In this document: positions 11,431 to 26,300 of the stretch, one piece after another
How the letters are laid out: each line of letters starts with the position of its first letter
How positions within the stretch are numbered: the stretch's first letter is position 1
Assembly: GCA_013397795.1 (NCBI GenBank)
Contig: VZTJ01004489.1
Coordinates: forward strand, 932,659-996,658
Direction of reading: 5' to 3'
DNA: 64,000 nt
DNA from: Orthonyx spaldingii
Taxonomy: Eukaryota; Chordata; Aves; Passeriformes; Orthonychidae
Notes under the pieces: generated by a model
Seen by the model: only the letters and a program-made list of their open reading frames with translations
What the model was told of the DNA's origin: nothing
Database searches by the model: none
Made by a program: the position numbers and the translations under genes

Positions 11431-14400
11431 TCAAACTTCTGTAGACAAAATTGTACCATCTCTGTAATGCCAGAATTTTTCATTTGCAAATAAGAATATT
11501 TATAAAAGTGAAAAATGATCAGGGCTCAAGTGGCAAAGTTTCATTAAATTTTGTAAATAGGACAGCAGGAACTCTTTCTGGACATCTCACTCCCCTACTC
11601 AAAAACCAAGCAAAACCAAAACAAAAATCAAAACCTAGCACGTCCTTTCTAAGTTATTCAGTAATTTCACTATATATTTCATTTTAGGAAAAGATTTAGA
11701 GAACATAATTAAATTACTTTAGAAAGTAATCAGGAGCAAAACTCACAGGACTGTGTCAAAAACAAGTGGCTGTTTATTTAGGACAAAGCAGCTCTCACAG
11801 CTGAGTAACAGAATGATCCATAACTGAATGCTGACACTCTATGTTTTCCAAGAAGGTTTCTTCCCCCCTGCAGTGAATCCAAAGACACCCAAGAATGCAA
11901 ATATCATAAAAATATCCAATAATTCCTAACATATACCTTTGCCCTCTTGCTATTTTATAAAGCAAAATGGACCAGGTCTGACGTGTAGATCTTTGATCCC
12001 CCCTACTCCCAGCAGACTCTACAAGTAATAATTAAATGGAGATAGCTTAAGTCTTCCTACGTCCCAATTTTCATTGTCCCAATACAGCAAAAGATCCCTG
12101 GTCCTGAAAAGCTTTAGTGGGAGAATGAGTCCCCCTGCTCATTTCCTCAGCTTGGGTCCTTTAGCCTCAAACAAGTCAAAAGAGAAGACTTCCATAACTG
12201 CAATATTATTATTATTATTATAAAAGCAATTCAAGCATGTTCATATTCTTCTCATGAGCCATTAATCTCTTTCACTTTCACTCAGCTTCATTGAAAGATA
12301 CAGGCTGTATTTTACATCACTTTTTTCATAAAATGTCACAATTAAAAGTTGTCTGAAGGCCACGCTATGAGTTTTAGCTCTGGTTTTTCTCACCTTGGCT
12401 CAGGTGAGAAACATTCACACGTCTCTAACTCCATTAAGTACATGGCTGCTAAAGAAGGAGCATTTTGGTTCATGTTAGAACATATGCCCTTTCAGTTTTG
12501 TTTTAGTCCACCAGAGAAGTTGAACACTGCCAGCAGCTTACAGCCTTATTGGGCAATATTGTAATTTGGACTGTTATCTTTCACTGAGAAAAATATACCA
12601 CATTTTATGACACTGTCCATTAAAAGCTCTCTAGAACACTACCATGGTATTTAAGAGACATGAAACATTTTGATAAAAAACAATCACTGCTGTTGAGTAA
12701 CTATGTAGGAAAAACATTAAAGTTTATCTAGCATTTAAAGAACAAAAAATTCAGGTCTGATGGTTTTATCTTGATAGGATATCCATCTTAAAGAATTCCT
12801 TATGGGCACAAGCTATGAGCATAGATGCCAATGGCGACTCTCAGATTACTTATTTTTAACAGGAAATTTAAGGAAATCATTAACAAGCGATGATGTTATA
12901 ACACATGATCGTTTTGGTTGAGAATGCCAGAGATTTTACAGCCTGTTTAAAATCTAGGTGGGAAATGTGTCAAAATGATTTTGCTCAATCTAACCATGAG
13001 ATAAGCTCCAGAGGGCTGACTCCTTATGGCTTGTATCTAGTAGTACAGAATACATGGGAGAGGAAGAGGAGCAGCATTCCTCATCTCCTGTAGTCTGCAG
13101 GCTACAGTGTGGCTGCAGTGGTTCTCTATTGTTCCACACCATAGGAAAGCTTTCATTTCCATGTTCCAGCTTCAGCAAACAAATCATACTTCTGTACGTA
13201 AGATGTTTTAATTTATACCACAGAGTCAAATCCTCAGGTACATTAAACTGAGATTTGCAGTTTGTCAAGTGAAGGTAGATTAATTAATATCTTAAGATTA
13301 CAACTTTCTGGTAAACATGAACAAAACCAAACCAAAACACTAGGAAGCCTGTAAGATATTTTTATCTAAAACTCCTCTAATTTTACATAAGCATTATTTT
13401 CTTTTAATGTAGCTGAGAAGAAAAAAAATAAAAGGAACGCAAACTGGTAAGAAATGGGGGAAAAAGTATATCTATTCTTTCAGCATACTTTATTTATAAA
13501 GTGTTTATAGCACAGGTCAACTCAGAGGTGCACATAGAGATCAGTGTGAAACATGCAGAGGCACCTATTTTTAAAGCTGTTGGGGAATGCAGAAATATCT
13601 TACGTGTTTCCATCTGGAATTGTTTTTAGAAATGCCATCTAGAGGGGCAATGCAGAAACCTGCTGTCAAAGAATAAACAGCATCTTTATTTATTAAATCT
13701 TCAAATGCAGTCCAATCTGTGAATGGCTAGTAAACAAATGGGGTGACTGCCAATATAAATATTTATTTGGCAACAGAGGCAGCTTCAAAACAAGCAAAAG
13801 TTTGTCCCAAGCGATAGGTGCACACACGCTGCAGAGAAGGAGCATGAATGGTTCTAAGCAAATGCTCCTTGGAGTTGTATGTGTGAATTGCAAATATACA
13901 GAAACATTTTAAAGACTTTAGTGTTATTAACAGTTCAGCGAATAGATCATCATGACTTTTTTTAATTCCTCCAGTGACAGTTGGTATAAGTTGTTATTAA
14001 AGCAAACAAAGCTCAGAAAGCTATTTGATCTGCATTACTTATACTAGAAAATCCACTAAATGGCATGAGGCTAGTACTGCATAGAGAGAATGCAAATGTT
14101 AGTTACCAACTAGCAGCTACAGCCATCTCATGTTTTATAAATCTTAACTTTTTTAAGAGGTTTTTTTTTTTTTTCTAAAAGAGGAAGATCTGAGGAAATA
14201 ATTAAATATTCTTTGTTTATGAGACAACTTTAGAATGAGTTAATGTTTTATTAGAAAAATATTGCCATAATTTTGAAATTGGAAATCTAAGAAGGAGAAC
14301 ATAAGATTGGTTCTTTCTCTGTTTATTCAAGCACAATTAAATTGCTTTGATTACAGGTAATAAATTCAATTATGTTATATACAAAAAATGATAAAATGTG

Positions 14401-17400
14401 GCCTTCTGAAAGGAAAAAAGCTGGACTATGGATACAGATTGATTTTTAAATTTTTTTTCTGACCATATGGCCTGTTCTAGACCAACTCACAAGCGAAATA
14501 AGATGCACTCTAGCTATGTAAGAGCTGGGAGCTCTCACCCTGTTATAGAAATTGTCTTTTACCTGAACCTTAGAAATCATGTGGTTTTAAATCTGAAATG
14601 TTCAACTGGCTAGTATTTAGCACCTGTGGTCACAGCACAGTGTCTAACTGACAGCAATGATATTCCACTGCCACTGGATAGTCACATTTAGTAAGAATTT
14701 GCCAAGATACAAAGACATGTCATTAAAGAGCTTGATACGGGGAGGTGCTGAGTCTACGGAGAGTGCAGGACATGCTGTGCTGTCATGGCTGAGGTCAAAA
14801 TCCATAATTTTTTCCACAGATCCTGAAATAACTACTGAATCTTTTGAACACACAAAAGTTGTTGAGAGACAAGTCTGCTCCACAAAATCTGAATGCAGTA
14901 TCAGAATAAATTAGTATTAGACAAAGTTAACTACTTCAGAATACAAGGATGAATATGGAGGACATAACCTTCAAGCACTTCAGTCTCTGGCCATGTGACA
15001 TATTTTTTCAGTCTGTCTCTTCACAATATTTTATTTCTTATGCAAATGAGATCCAGCTATTATCTGGAATTTACCTACTTCTCACAGTTCTTGTCTCACT
15101 TGGAAGCTTTCTATCTCACTATACTTGAAAGAGAAGATAATTATCACAGAAGATAACAAAAATTAATGCCCTTTCAAAAGGAATAGGAATTTTCAAACAG
15201 GTTTTACTGTGATGAGAGACTCTGAAGCAAGGGCCATATATATCTGACATGCCTGGTGTTATCTTCTCTGCCTGATAATTCAGTTATTGGTTGCTGACAT
15301 AATATACAACCTTGGCTTTCCTCCTTTAGGTTCTGAATCCTCAAAAAAAGCTGCAAAAAAGAACTAGGTAATCAAATGCCTGACATTCACAGATATCAGG
15401 TTCAGTCCCTATAGGTTTGTTTTCTACAAGAATCAAAAAGAAAGATAGGCTTAATTTTATTTTTTTCCTTATTGTTTAAATACCTGAAATTTTACAACAA
15501 CATGTGCCTAAGAAATTAATGCCCAAGTAGCAAAGTTTTGCCATTCTCTATAGCAAAAACATTAAAAGTTATTTGCAGTTTTCTGAAACAGGGACAAAAA
15601 GGAAAAGACAACAAAACCTTTTTCAGGACCAGGAGATATTCTGCTGTGGACTGAATCTCAGTATTGGTTGTCACTGAACCTGACCTTCAAACACATGTGC
15701 AGCACAAATCTGCACTTTGATTCATTCCAGCCTGCTCCATTCCATGTGCTGACTCTCCCAAGTGACTGATAGGAGAAAACAATAGGCGCCCTTGGTAAAT
15801 ACTTGGTGGTGTTTAAGCATCGAAAGGAAAACTTTGAGTTCTTAAAAAAAGTTACGTCTCTTTAGCTGACAGACTCTCTGAACTGACAAGGTATTTCCAT
15901 TCAATAAAATTACTGTGTGTTTTTCATAGGTGTGAGATAAAACTGTAAACAATTTCAAAAGCAAGAAGTACTTTCAGACCTCAAAAGTTGTGAGTCATTG
16001 TGGTGGTTATTTTCAAACATAAATTAAATATAAGTCCATGAAATTACTTGTTATGAAGAACAAAGGATTGATATGTACCTTTGATAGAAAAATCTATCTA
16101 CTGACATTTCTAAACAGAACAAAAACACAGAGAGAGGAAGATTAGCAATAGCAAACTCCTCCTCACACGTTACTTCATAACATTTGATGAGGGTTAAAAC
16201 AAGGGACAACCTCTAAAACTTAGCAGAAAACTCTACTGTAAGATTTTCCTTGAAGAAAATGCTGTTCAAAAGCAAAAGTTTAATGACATTAGATGAATGA
16301 ATTTTACTAAGAAAAATTATTTGAAAGTCAGAGGTTTAAAACACTAGGCAAAAAGAGCAAAGTTCATAATAGATGTACTAAAGCAACCAAAGATTTGTTC
16401 TTATGAGTTTTTTCTTTCAAGGTAGATTAAAAAAGGGAAATATACTTTATCTGTTGTTCAGAAAGACACATCCCTACAGTTTTCTAAAAGTATTTTTGGG
16501 AAGTGGGATAACACTGTCAATTATGGAACAGCCTATCCTGGATAAGAATACAGAAAATATTGTTCATGTGTGCCTTGCCTTTATCAGCTTTAAATCTCTA
16601 CAGGGGAGAACTAGGGAGAAGGAAGGTAATATTGAAAAAATTGTGAGGGTTAATTTATGTACTGTACCATGCACTGTGTTGATTTCTGCCTTGTATTGAA
16701 ATGATGTTATTATCTTGTTCTAAAGCTCTTATTTCAGTGAAATTAAGCATGTAACACTGAGATAAATGTCTTCACCTAAACCTGGTACACCTATTTTACG
16801 TTATAGTGCATAAGGATAAGGATTCCTCCTAGCTGTAGGCTACATTAACATAATACTGTTTAAACTACTATACAGAAGGTCTAGAAAAAATGCAAACGTT
16901 AAATCCTGACCAAGGTTCTGAAGAGGGATGGAAAAAGGAAGTTTGGGAGCTTTCCTCTAGCACAGCACAAAAATATTTTATTCAAAAATTTCCCCCCCTA
17001 GTGTTTTAATAAAATACTTCTGTAATGTTCCAGGGAAAAAACACATGGTCAGAGAAGCTCACTATTTCACCTGCACCTAACAAAACCCGTCTGTGACGTC
17101 AATTACTTTGTTTCTATTTTACTGATATCTCTAAAACCTACCTCATGCTTAACACAGCTCCTTCTGAGGTACCTGAAGGCCATGCTGTTGTCTTTAAAGA
17201 GGAAACCAGAACCTCCACATCACGTAGAGCACATGTCACTACAAAGAGGTTGCTATTTATTGTTGTCTCTGAGAACAGCCACATAAATTTCACTAGTGCT
17301 AAATGACAGCAGTGCTACCACTCAGCTGCATTGCCTGGCAAGCTGCAAATCTGATGCTTTTCAGTCTGTTTAATGACTGGCCTCTTAAATAATGAGGAAT

Positions 17401-20155
17401 AATAGTTTGATGACAACCATTGCACAAGTTCAAACACTGAGTAGAAACTTGCATGACCCACAAGAGAGGAAGGATCAGACTCACACCTGGTCTCAATATG
17501 TTCAAGTAGTAGAGATTTGCACTCACTCACACTGGGTCTAGAGGCTAAATTTCCCCAATGGAAGAAAACTGTTTCTTATCTGCCTCTCATAGTATGTTCT
17601 GCCTTTAAAGTTTGCCCCTAAAATGTAAAGACACATTAAAGCACCATGGCTACTCTTTATGCTACTTTTCACTGTTCTGAAACAGAAGTAGTACCTTTCC
17701 CTAAAGCACAAAGCATGGAAAAAGAACTGGTAGTGGAATAAAGGCATAAACAGGTTTTCCTTGTATTTTATAAATTAATATGGCAAGAACAAATAGAGTG
17801 GACACAACAGTAAATAAAAGAATGAAAAACTTCCAAATGTTATTAAGTATACTTGGAGAAAGACAGATTTTCATTCCACAGCAATAACAGAAAAAATATC
17901 TCTCTATATTTCCTCTTTATACTTTTACAAGTCATCTGTTGGTTTTCTAAAAAGGTGTTGTCTGACAGCATCATTGGTACTTAGTCCACATCCTAAGAGA
18001 GTCATATTCACTTCTTGAATGAATTCACTTCTTCCCCATTCTGTCCCCAGAATCTTTAAGACATCAACTTTTTTTTTAACTAGATTTTCTGTTCCACAAA
18101 AATGTGTTTATACATTGAGACAGCCCCATGTCCATATGTTCAATAAGTAAATGACAGTGGTTACACAATGGCCTGACCCAAGTGACAGGGTCAGAATTCA
18201 GATCCAGAGCTTTGGGTGCATCCATAGGGTAACTCACAGCCACTCTTCCACCTCATGCACATTCCCATAGAGTTCAAGAACAGGAGAAAAATGGTTCTAA
18301 AGTTACAATGTTACAGAAACAATTACAAACACAACATAAACTCTTCTTGTATGTACTTCTGTGTAGAACAGGTAACACGACATGAGGAGCTAACTTCGGG
18401 TTTAACTGTTTATCCAAACTTCATGGTGAGCAGGAAGTTTTCTAACAGTTCATTATCATTATATATGTAGTGTAATAACATTTTCTTTGAAATCGCCATG
18501 CTACAAAGGAGTCATTTACTACTATCATCTTGAGAGAACAGCATTTAGGTAAATCCTTTCTTGATAGGTTCACCAATCAGCACATTTTTCTGAAACATCC
18601 AGAGTGTTTGTCTTGCTGTAATCTTACTTAGGTGACTGAAACAAAATTTTGTGCCAGTTTCAAGAAACTTCTTAAGCATTTTTATGGAACATTCTTAGAG
18701 AAAATACCATATAAAAATTTATACCTTTCAGAACTTATCTTTTTATGACATAAAATCTCACCAAAAAAAGAAAATGCCGTAGCTTTTTTTTTTTTTTCTT
18801 AAATTTGAGGTATGGTACAATTTTCTGTGGTTGTAAGAGTTCAAAGTGACAACTCAATGCAGAAATTCTTTAAATCACTTTTTTGTGCTTTACGGTTTTG
18901 TTTAGAGAAACAAAGGTAAAATGGCTCAGTAGCTCAGCAAGTTGGTGCATGCAAGTTATAATTGTTTTTCCTGGGCCCTAAACCAGGAGCAAATAGCATA
19001 GGATTTAATAAAAACCAGGAAGTCAATCTTTTAGCTATTGATTCACAAGCTACTTATTTATAACTTGCTATCCAAGAAAACAATAAATGCTACTGTACAC
19101 CATGATTTCTGAAGTATTTATATTTCCTTAGGAAAACACAAACTTGTAACTTTTTAATTGAGAAAGACCTATGTCACTGCATATTGGCTTTTATTGCAGT
19201 AAATAAGAATGGTATATAATTTCTTGTTTGATTGTGTATCATGCACTGCAAAAGCCATAAACACACTCCTTTTGTCTGGAAACTCACCCAGATCTGATTC
19301 CTGAAGGTATGGACAAGTTAAAGAGTGAATGTAATTAAGGGCACTTGCTTCACATCTTTATCACATCTTGGTAAATAAGCCTTCTTTTACTTTTTTGAGG
19401 AAGATCAATGTGAGCTAAAGGCTGAAGAAAATATGTGCTACAATTATAGCTGCCATGTCTAACTTTGCCACTGCCTATCTTCTGATGAGGCCAACAAAAA
19501 TTAACAGTGAACTAAAAAAGTTTAGCCTTTCTCCCTTGTTTACCAGCTGCTTGGCTGTTCAGTACTTTTTTAAACACTACTCACTTACCAGAAAACAGTA
19601 GCCTGTTCTGACTAAAGGTTTTCAATCTCATTAACCTCAATGAGGTCAGGATTTCCCTCCCATGTTCCACTTAAAAAGACAATACAGCCTCCAATCTCAG
19701 TGTTTCCACTGTTTCTGACTCACTAATCTTTTTCTCCCTCAATCACAACTAGCAATGTTTCATTGTATACCGTATCAAAATGGGGGAAGAGGTGGGACAC
19801 ACAGGGACAGACACCTCCATAAGAGAGAAAGAAAAAGTCACTTCCTGAGGAAAACTCATCTTTATTATCCTTTCATCTGTGCTCTCTAACAAACACCATA
19901 AGAGCACAATGGAATAAAATTCAGAATAACAAATAAAAGCTCCACAGTGACATCTATTCCTCATATGACTGTAGATGTTAACTAAACACGGCTGGATACC
20001 ATTACACTACCATATGAACAGTACATGCTTACTTGTTTTCTGAATTCATGGCTTCGGATTTGGCTATTTGAATGTTTTAGTTACTATTTTGCTTTCTATA
20101 TTACCTTGTTTATCCTGCAATTCCCAGCACAATTACCCTCACCTAATATGTATGT
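11431..20155. other. gene-free AT-rich segment
   Basis: No gene, tRNA or young repeat is recognised. It holds an (ATT)n microsatellite at 12205-12221, T14 runs at 14161-14174 and 18784-18797, and only short open frames (98 codons at most) without family resemblance or clear splice context. Confidence 0.65.
12205..12221. repeat. (ATT)n microsatellite
   Basis: Five ATT units plus a partial unit are seen directly. Confidence 0.9.
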
Positions 20156-20179
20156 TTGTTTTCTTGTGTTGCTTCCACT

Positions 20180-20350
20180 ATGTCTGAAATCGTGAATCAG
20201 CAGGCCCTGCTTGACAAACTTGTTGAGACAAATGCTACTTTGCAGAATGAGTTGAAGGCAAATATCCCTGTTGTCCCTAATTTACTGTCAAACCAGGAGG
20301 AAAAAAAGCCCAACTCTATTCAAAAGAGTGATTTACACCATCCTAAATAA
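20180..20350 (+). other. candidate coding exon, coiled-coil-like, unidentified
   Basis: An ATG at 20180 opens a frame of 56 codons ending at TAA 20348-20350; no gene is recognised. The first half reads like a short amphipathic helix (around ALLDKLVETNATLQNELKA, residues 9-27), with leucines at roughly heptad spacing. The second half is polar and rich in lysine, asparagine and serine, as in a protein tail. Codon choice looks coding (CTG, GTG, CAG, GAG, AAG are frequent) in a strongly AT-rich setting. A pyrimidine-rich tract runs from 20155 to 20180, and AG at 20199-20200 could be an acceptor, making 20201-20350 a terminal exon. An ATTAAA polyadenylation-type hexamer lies near 20407. The alternative is a chance frame or a decayed exon. 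Confidence 0.25.
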
Positions 20351-23300
20351 TATTCTTCTTCTATATATGAAACCACTGCAATTTATAAAGTCTTTACATC
20401 CAAAATATTAAAGTGACATGACAAATATCAAGTTTTTTCCCAATTGAGAGTAAAAAGTATTACTTTTACTTGATTCCTTCTCTCATCTGGAAGTGATATG
20501 AATAATGTTATCTTGGTTTGTTGTTTAGTGCCTTGGAAAGTTGTTCTTCTTCTCACTTCAAATGACAAATTAATTTCAGGGAGTTCTACCTAGATATTAT
20601 AGGGACAAAAAAGTCTTGATCGAGCCTGGTAGAGCATGGATTAATCTAACACGACAAACAGCTTAATATTAGGTTTCAGGATAGAAAAATTAACTCACTA
20701 TGAGATGATGCACTCTCTATACCCTCGACACATTCTTTCTACTCTACCTTTAGCTTTCTCTCACAGTCCTAAGCAGCAGTAGTAATTACAATAATTCCAC
20801 ATTCCTAGATGCTGGACAATTTGCTTAAGGCAACAAAATTTTATCTGGGCCAAGTTTTCTCAAGATTAAGAGTAAGATCTTTACTTGCAACAGAAATAAA
20901 ATGGACCTTAAAGAAGAAGAAAATATATATATCAGTTTCATGTGATGGACTTGCTCTGAAGTGTCTCTGTAGCATAGAATTAGGTACCAAAGCTGTAAAA
21001 AGAAACATAAAAGGCAGAAATATTCATCAGCTTTCCTAGTACCAGTTTATACAGCTGTTTATCTAGTTCCTATGAATTCTGTTCAGTGTCTTCATTTTCC
21101 CCATATGTTCTCCAGGAAGTTTAGGAATGCATTTGCCCTACAAGTTGACAAGACAAAGTTTACCATGCACAGCACACTCGCTGATGTGGACCCAGCCCCA
21201 CAACAGCTACCTCACTAACATCTGGGAACTCTGGAAGAAGGCTCAGCTTCCAAAACTGTTTGTACAGAGGAGAGATTTCCATATAAAAAGGGCCTATAAA
21301 AAAGACAGATTTACAATTCCCAGTTTGGAAGAGCATTGGATGCTCTCATGTATTTCAATGCCAGCACAGTTCATTCAGGTCAGGACTTGCTGCAATATAG
21401 AGCCCTATGAGCAGCAATGTTTTATTTTCACATGAGAAGCACTCAGAGGTGTTAATTTCTTTCTCGTCCTTTTTTACCCTCCATTTACAACTGTGGACCT
21501 TCCTGCTGATTATTCCATAAGAACAAATGTACAAGTGAGAAAAGACACTTTTCTCTTCAGGAAAACCAGGGTCAATCTCAACCAAAAAAGATTCTGTGAA
21601 ACCATGAAGGCCCCATAACAGGACCACAGCGAGCTGAGCAAGCCCTGTTCTTACTGTGACTTACACTGGTGGAGTATTTGGCCTCATGAGTCAGTACACT
21701 TTGACTCCAAAATGTCCTGACTGGAGCTACTTTATGAGATTAACTTAAACATTTTTAATCCCTTCATAATACACAGTATCTGGGACTAATTTTTACTGTT
21801 TTCCTGAGGAGCTTTCAGGCACTTTTAATGCAAAATGTTAGTACCTGGTATTTTGAGGAGGTTTAAAATGCAACCCCTAACCTACTGAAAGACTTACAGG
21901 AAAAGTCTCTCTCTTAATGGCACTGTCACTGCCATCGGAACATACTGTATCCATCATTGCAAACCCCTGACACCAGATTTAACCTCCTACACAAAAACAC
22001 ATTGCAACTGCTGCTTTGCCAGACAAGACATAACTATCCAGCTAGCAAGAGAAAAACATTTTGTCTTTTAATTGCTTTCTGTACAAACTGTTTAATTAGA
22101 GTTTTGTTTTGTAATTTGGTAATGAAAACAAACACAACTATTTGTAATCCAAAAAAACTCCAAACAGAATGAAATCAAAGCAAGAATGACGGAAATAGTG
22201 GGAGGGAGGAGATGGGGAAGGTAGAGTTTTAATGTCTTTGTCATTCATGGCATTATTCAGTCATAAGATCTGTTCAGCCTGTTCTGGAAGAAGCATGATA
22301 AGATGCACTCACAATTTTTATTTTTTTTTCCTTTTGAAAGACGCAGCAGAAATCTCTAAGGCCATAAAATCTCCCAGTACGCTTCACATTTTCCTTTTCT
22401 TCTCACTATAGTCAGTAACAACACTCAGAGCTGGATCCAAGATCTGAAAGCCAGAGCCACTCTTCAGATGTGTGAAAACCTGGTTAAGGTCAGTGGCAGA
22501 ACTCCATGAGGTAAGAGAGTGCTGGAGAGAACCCTTGTGAGCTAAGTGCTTGGAGGAGCAGCACAACAGAGTCCAGAACGCTGAAAATGGTGCCTAAAAG
22601 GTCCAGTCAGAGTGAAATGATCTCCAAATGCCTGCACTGCAGCAGGGATGCAACTCGTGGATGCAGCCTCTGGTCACCAGCTCCAGCCACTATTTCCAAC
22701 ACAGGCACTCAGCCGTGCTGCAGGGAAGGCTATCCCTGACCGTCTTGGAAAACCTCTTTATTCTTGCCCCCACAATGAAATATTCCAGTAAACAGCCTAT
22801 TTAACTATTTCCAGACTGACATACCTGCTCAATATTTTATAGCTCTGGCAATTTCACTGTGAAAACAGAGATTGTATTTCGCTAGCAACACCAGTTGCCA
22901 AAGCAGCACATGAACCCATTAACCCCCTTCTCAGGAGCAAAGAGTGCAAGATGGAGACATTCACTTTGCAATAAGAAGAGAACAAAACAAATTGAGCTGA
23001 AATGTGTTCGTTTTAAAAATCGCCAGTGGGCAGTGAACAGTTTTATTGGTATGAAACTGGAATGACACTTCCAAAGCTGAATAAGAGCTAAGCACATTTA
23101 CATGTGTGAAATGCAACCGTATGTGACTTCAAACAACCTCTGCTGGTTATGAGAGAAATCTTCATACTTCATTGTTTAGAAAATAAGACTTAATTTTTCT
23201 TCCCCTTGTTGCCACTGGGGACCAGGAGGGAAGCGAAGAGGTAAGAGATGTTTTACAAAAGGCAACTTTTAGGTTCATTTTGGCTTTTCACCGAACCTGA

Positions 23301-26300
23301 ATAATATGATGAAAATTGTAAAACAAATTGCTTGCCTGGCTTTGCTGTTCATGATGTGATTCTCTGCATAATATTTTTGCAACCGTAGTTTAACAGCCAA
23401 AAACATAGCAAATATTACCTTTGTGTAAGGCCTAACATTGGTAAAAGTGGAAAGGATGGGAATGATACCCTATGTCCATTCTCTTTTTACTCAGATTTTT
23501 TTCTCCTTAATATCTTGCTTATGGTTTTTTTTGTTAAGTATAAAATAACAAAAACTCAGAGTACGCCACCTTCTACAGAATAATAATGTATCAAATCGTA
23601 CTTTATTTCTCCAGCGGTCTCACTGGTGTCAGCATTGATTTCACAGAAGCAGGGAACAGGCTGAGCGAAACACCTAAAAAAATTTTAAAAAGAATAATTA
23701 AAAAATTATGTTTGTTGCAATAAACTTAAGACCTACAGTGACAAAAAATGAACTGGAATTTCCCTTCACTTTTATGGAAATATATCTGTAACAAATGGGA
23801 AAATGAAGAGTTCTCTGGGTTTTGTGGCACTACTACACAGAGAGTAGAAATAATCACCTTGGGTCCACAAGGGCAAAACATTAAATTATCCAAAATGCAA
23901 GAGAGACAAGTGTGACAAGGATCATTTATTTTTGGTTTTTTTTGTGAAGTTTTTTTGGAGAAGAAGAGTGAAGTGCACAAAGGGAACATTATTTATAAAA
24001 ATAACTTGATTTTACTAATCTCATCAATAAAAACTCAAATATCTCAGAGTGGTGAGAAATTCTATTTTATCAAATAGCTATTTCAACTACTGATTTTTCA
24101 TTAAAAACCATAAAAACTACAAATTGAAAACCAGGACAGCAGAAACATGGCAAAGAAGTAGGAGGGGATTAGGGTCTGATATTGAAGCCTTAAGCTCATT
24201 CTCCATCCAGATGTACTGCATTTTCATCACTGAAGGAGAACCTTTCTCATGTTGTAATATTTGAAAATGCAGGACCATTACTGAAGAAATCCTATGGTTT
24301 TGTGAGGGCTGTGGGACCAAGCTATGAAAAGAGAGCTTTAAATTAAAATAAATTTAAAACATTAAAAATAAGTCAGAAAGAGCATGGTCTATTGAAGTGA
24401 ATGACAAAAGTGCTCTAGGATTTTGAGCAAATTACTAATAGTGTTTTAAAATGCTGCTGCACTATTATGATATGTCAGAAATCTGTGTTCCTTATCCTCA
24501 CTCTAAATTCTCATTGGCCTTCTTTTGGACATCTGAAGATTAAACTAGAACTTGCCAATTCCTACCAAGTTATTTGGCTTGATACAGGAAATGGTGGTGG
24601 AATACTGACTTATGCACTGATTTGCTCAAAACAATGTTCCCAAAGAAATGAAGACATAAACAAAGGCAGAAGGTGCTGCCACAGAAAAACGGATTCAGAA
24701 AGTCATAAAACAATCAAACAAAAAACCTAGAGGACACATAGAAGAAATATTTTTCAATTTGTTCTTTTATCACTGCGATACGTTTCCCTTTTAAACAAGA
24801 AGAATTGGAAACTGACATCAACGAGAAAATTTGGGTAGAGATTCCAATTAGACACTGAAAAATTTGACACTGAAAATTTGGAAACTTCAATGAAGAAAAT
24901 TTGAAACTGAAGCCTATTTACAACCTACCACAATTAACATAAAATGAGTAAATCATTTAATTGCTGAAGCCGAAGGACAGCGTGACTCATGTCCCTAGAG
25001 AGACACCTTATAGCAAAGGGCAACCTGTGTGGTTCAGTGCAGGGGTAACTGCTGAAAAAACAGCACCTGTGCTGTTGCACATCAAGGCAACACAGTGGTA
25101 TTTTCAGTCATTAAATGCTCAGATTCCTAGTTTTAGTCATCAACACTTCCACAGTAAACAGTGCTTCAGGCATGGAGGTGTTTGCTGAAGGCAGTGGGAG
25201 GGGTGGGGAAATGGTCTCCTGGATAATAACCCTCAGATAGCTATTGTTCCAGCTTCCAGAAACTGCAGGCTATTTATGATTAGATGCTGATAAACGAAAT
25301 GTAGATGCCTAAAATAATGACTTTAGCCCACAATCACTTGCAGTAAAAGAGGAAGTGTGTTAATGACCTTAGAATAATGAAGTTGTTACCACAAAAATAC
25401 TTACTAATAGGACTACAAATCTAATAGTCTTCACTCTACTCACAAGGGAGCTTTATTTACCAGAGACCAAACTAGGGCTTGGCTTAGGATGTTATTATTG
25501 TGGAAAGCGATTCAGTAAGTACACAGGGTCAGGAGTTAGAGTTTCACATCACATTCACAATAAACTGTACCAAAAAACACATCATCTGGCTTTAACTGAG
25601 ATCCTGAAATTAGTTTAATCAATAGGCAGTGTGACTTACTGCTGCAGCGTGAGCTTTTCTGTGTGACTAATCAGTGAATTATATAATGGTTTGCTTCTGA
25701 AAAGACATCACTTATGGTCACCCATAAAAATATTGCTGCCTTTCAGGTACACATGCCCGTGCTAAAAAAAAAAAAGAGACATAGCTAGTAATTAAAAGAC
25801 TGATTTGTTATATTTTTAAGGATTTCTTCAGTTTGTATGCAGTATGACAGAATGGGTTTACAATGATATACAAGAGGGTAATGTGGTGGCAGGACGATGG
25901 TGGGGTAGGACGGTAATGGCTCAAACATTTCAGTCCCTTGTACGTAGAAAATAAGGAATCACAGTATCTGTGGCAGTCAGCAAACTGCTAAAAGGCTTCA
26001 GAGGAATCAGAAAAACAATAGAAAATTTGTAAAGCTATCACTCTGTTTTCTCAACTGAATAGTGTAGGAGTATACTAAAAATATAGATCACGTAAACTAT
26101 CTTTACTTTTCACATCAGATTGAATTACCACAATGTAAATTCCTAATGTTAACTTTTGTTATGAGTCTAAACTTTCTTTTGCAGATCAGCATCTACATTA
26201 ACCACATAGACTTAAAAATCAAATGGAGTAGCTAAGCTGATGGTTATTAACCAAGTTTACATTTGTTGATCTATACTGTTGCTGACTAGCTGAGGCTCCA

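Noticed and set aside
21127..21435. 102-codon plus-strand frame
   Set aside because: No domain and no convincing acceptor or donor. Overlapping minus-strand frames suggest chance.
22560..22760. GC-richer patch suspected to be a diverged CR1
   Set aside because: I could not align any stretch to CR1 landmarks on either strand.
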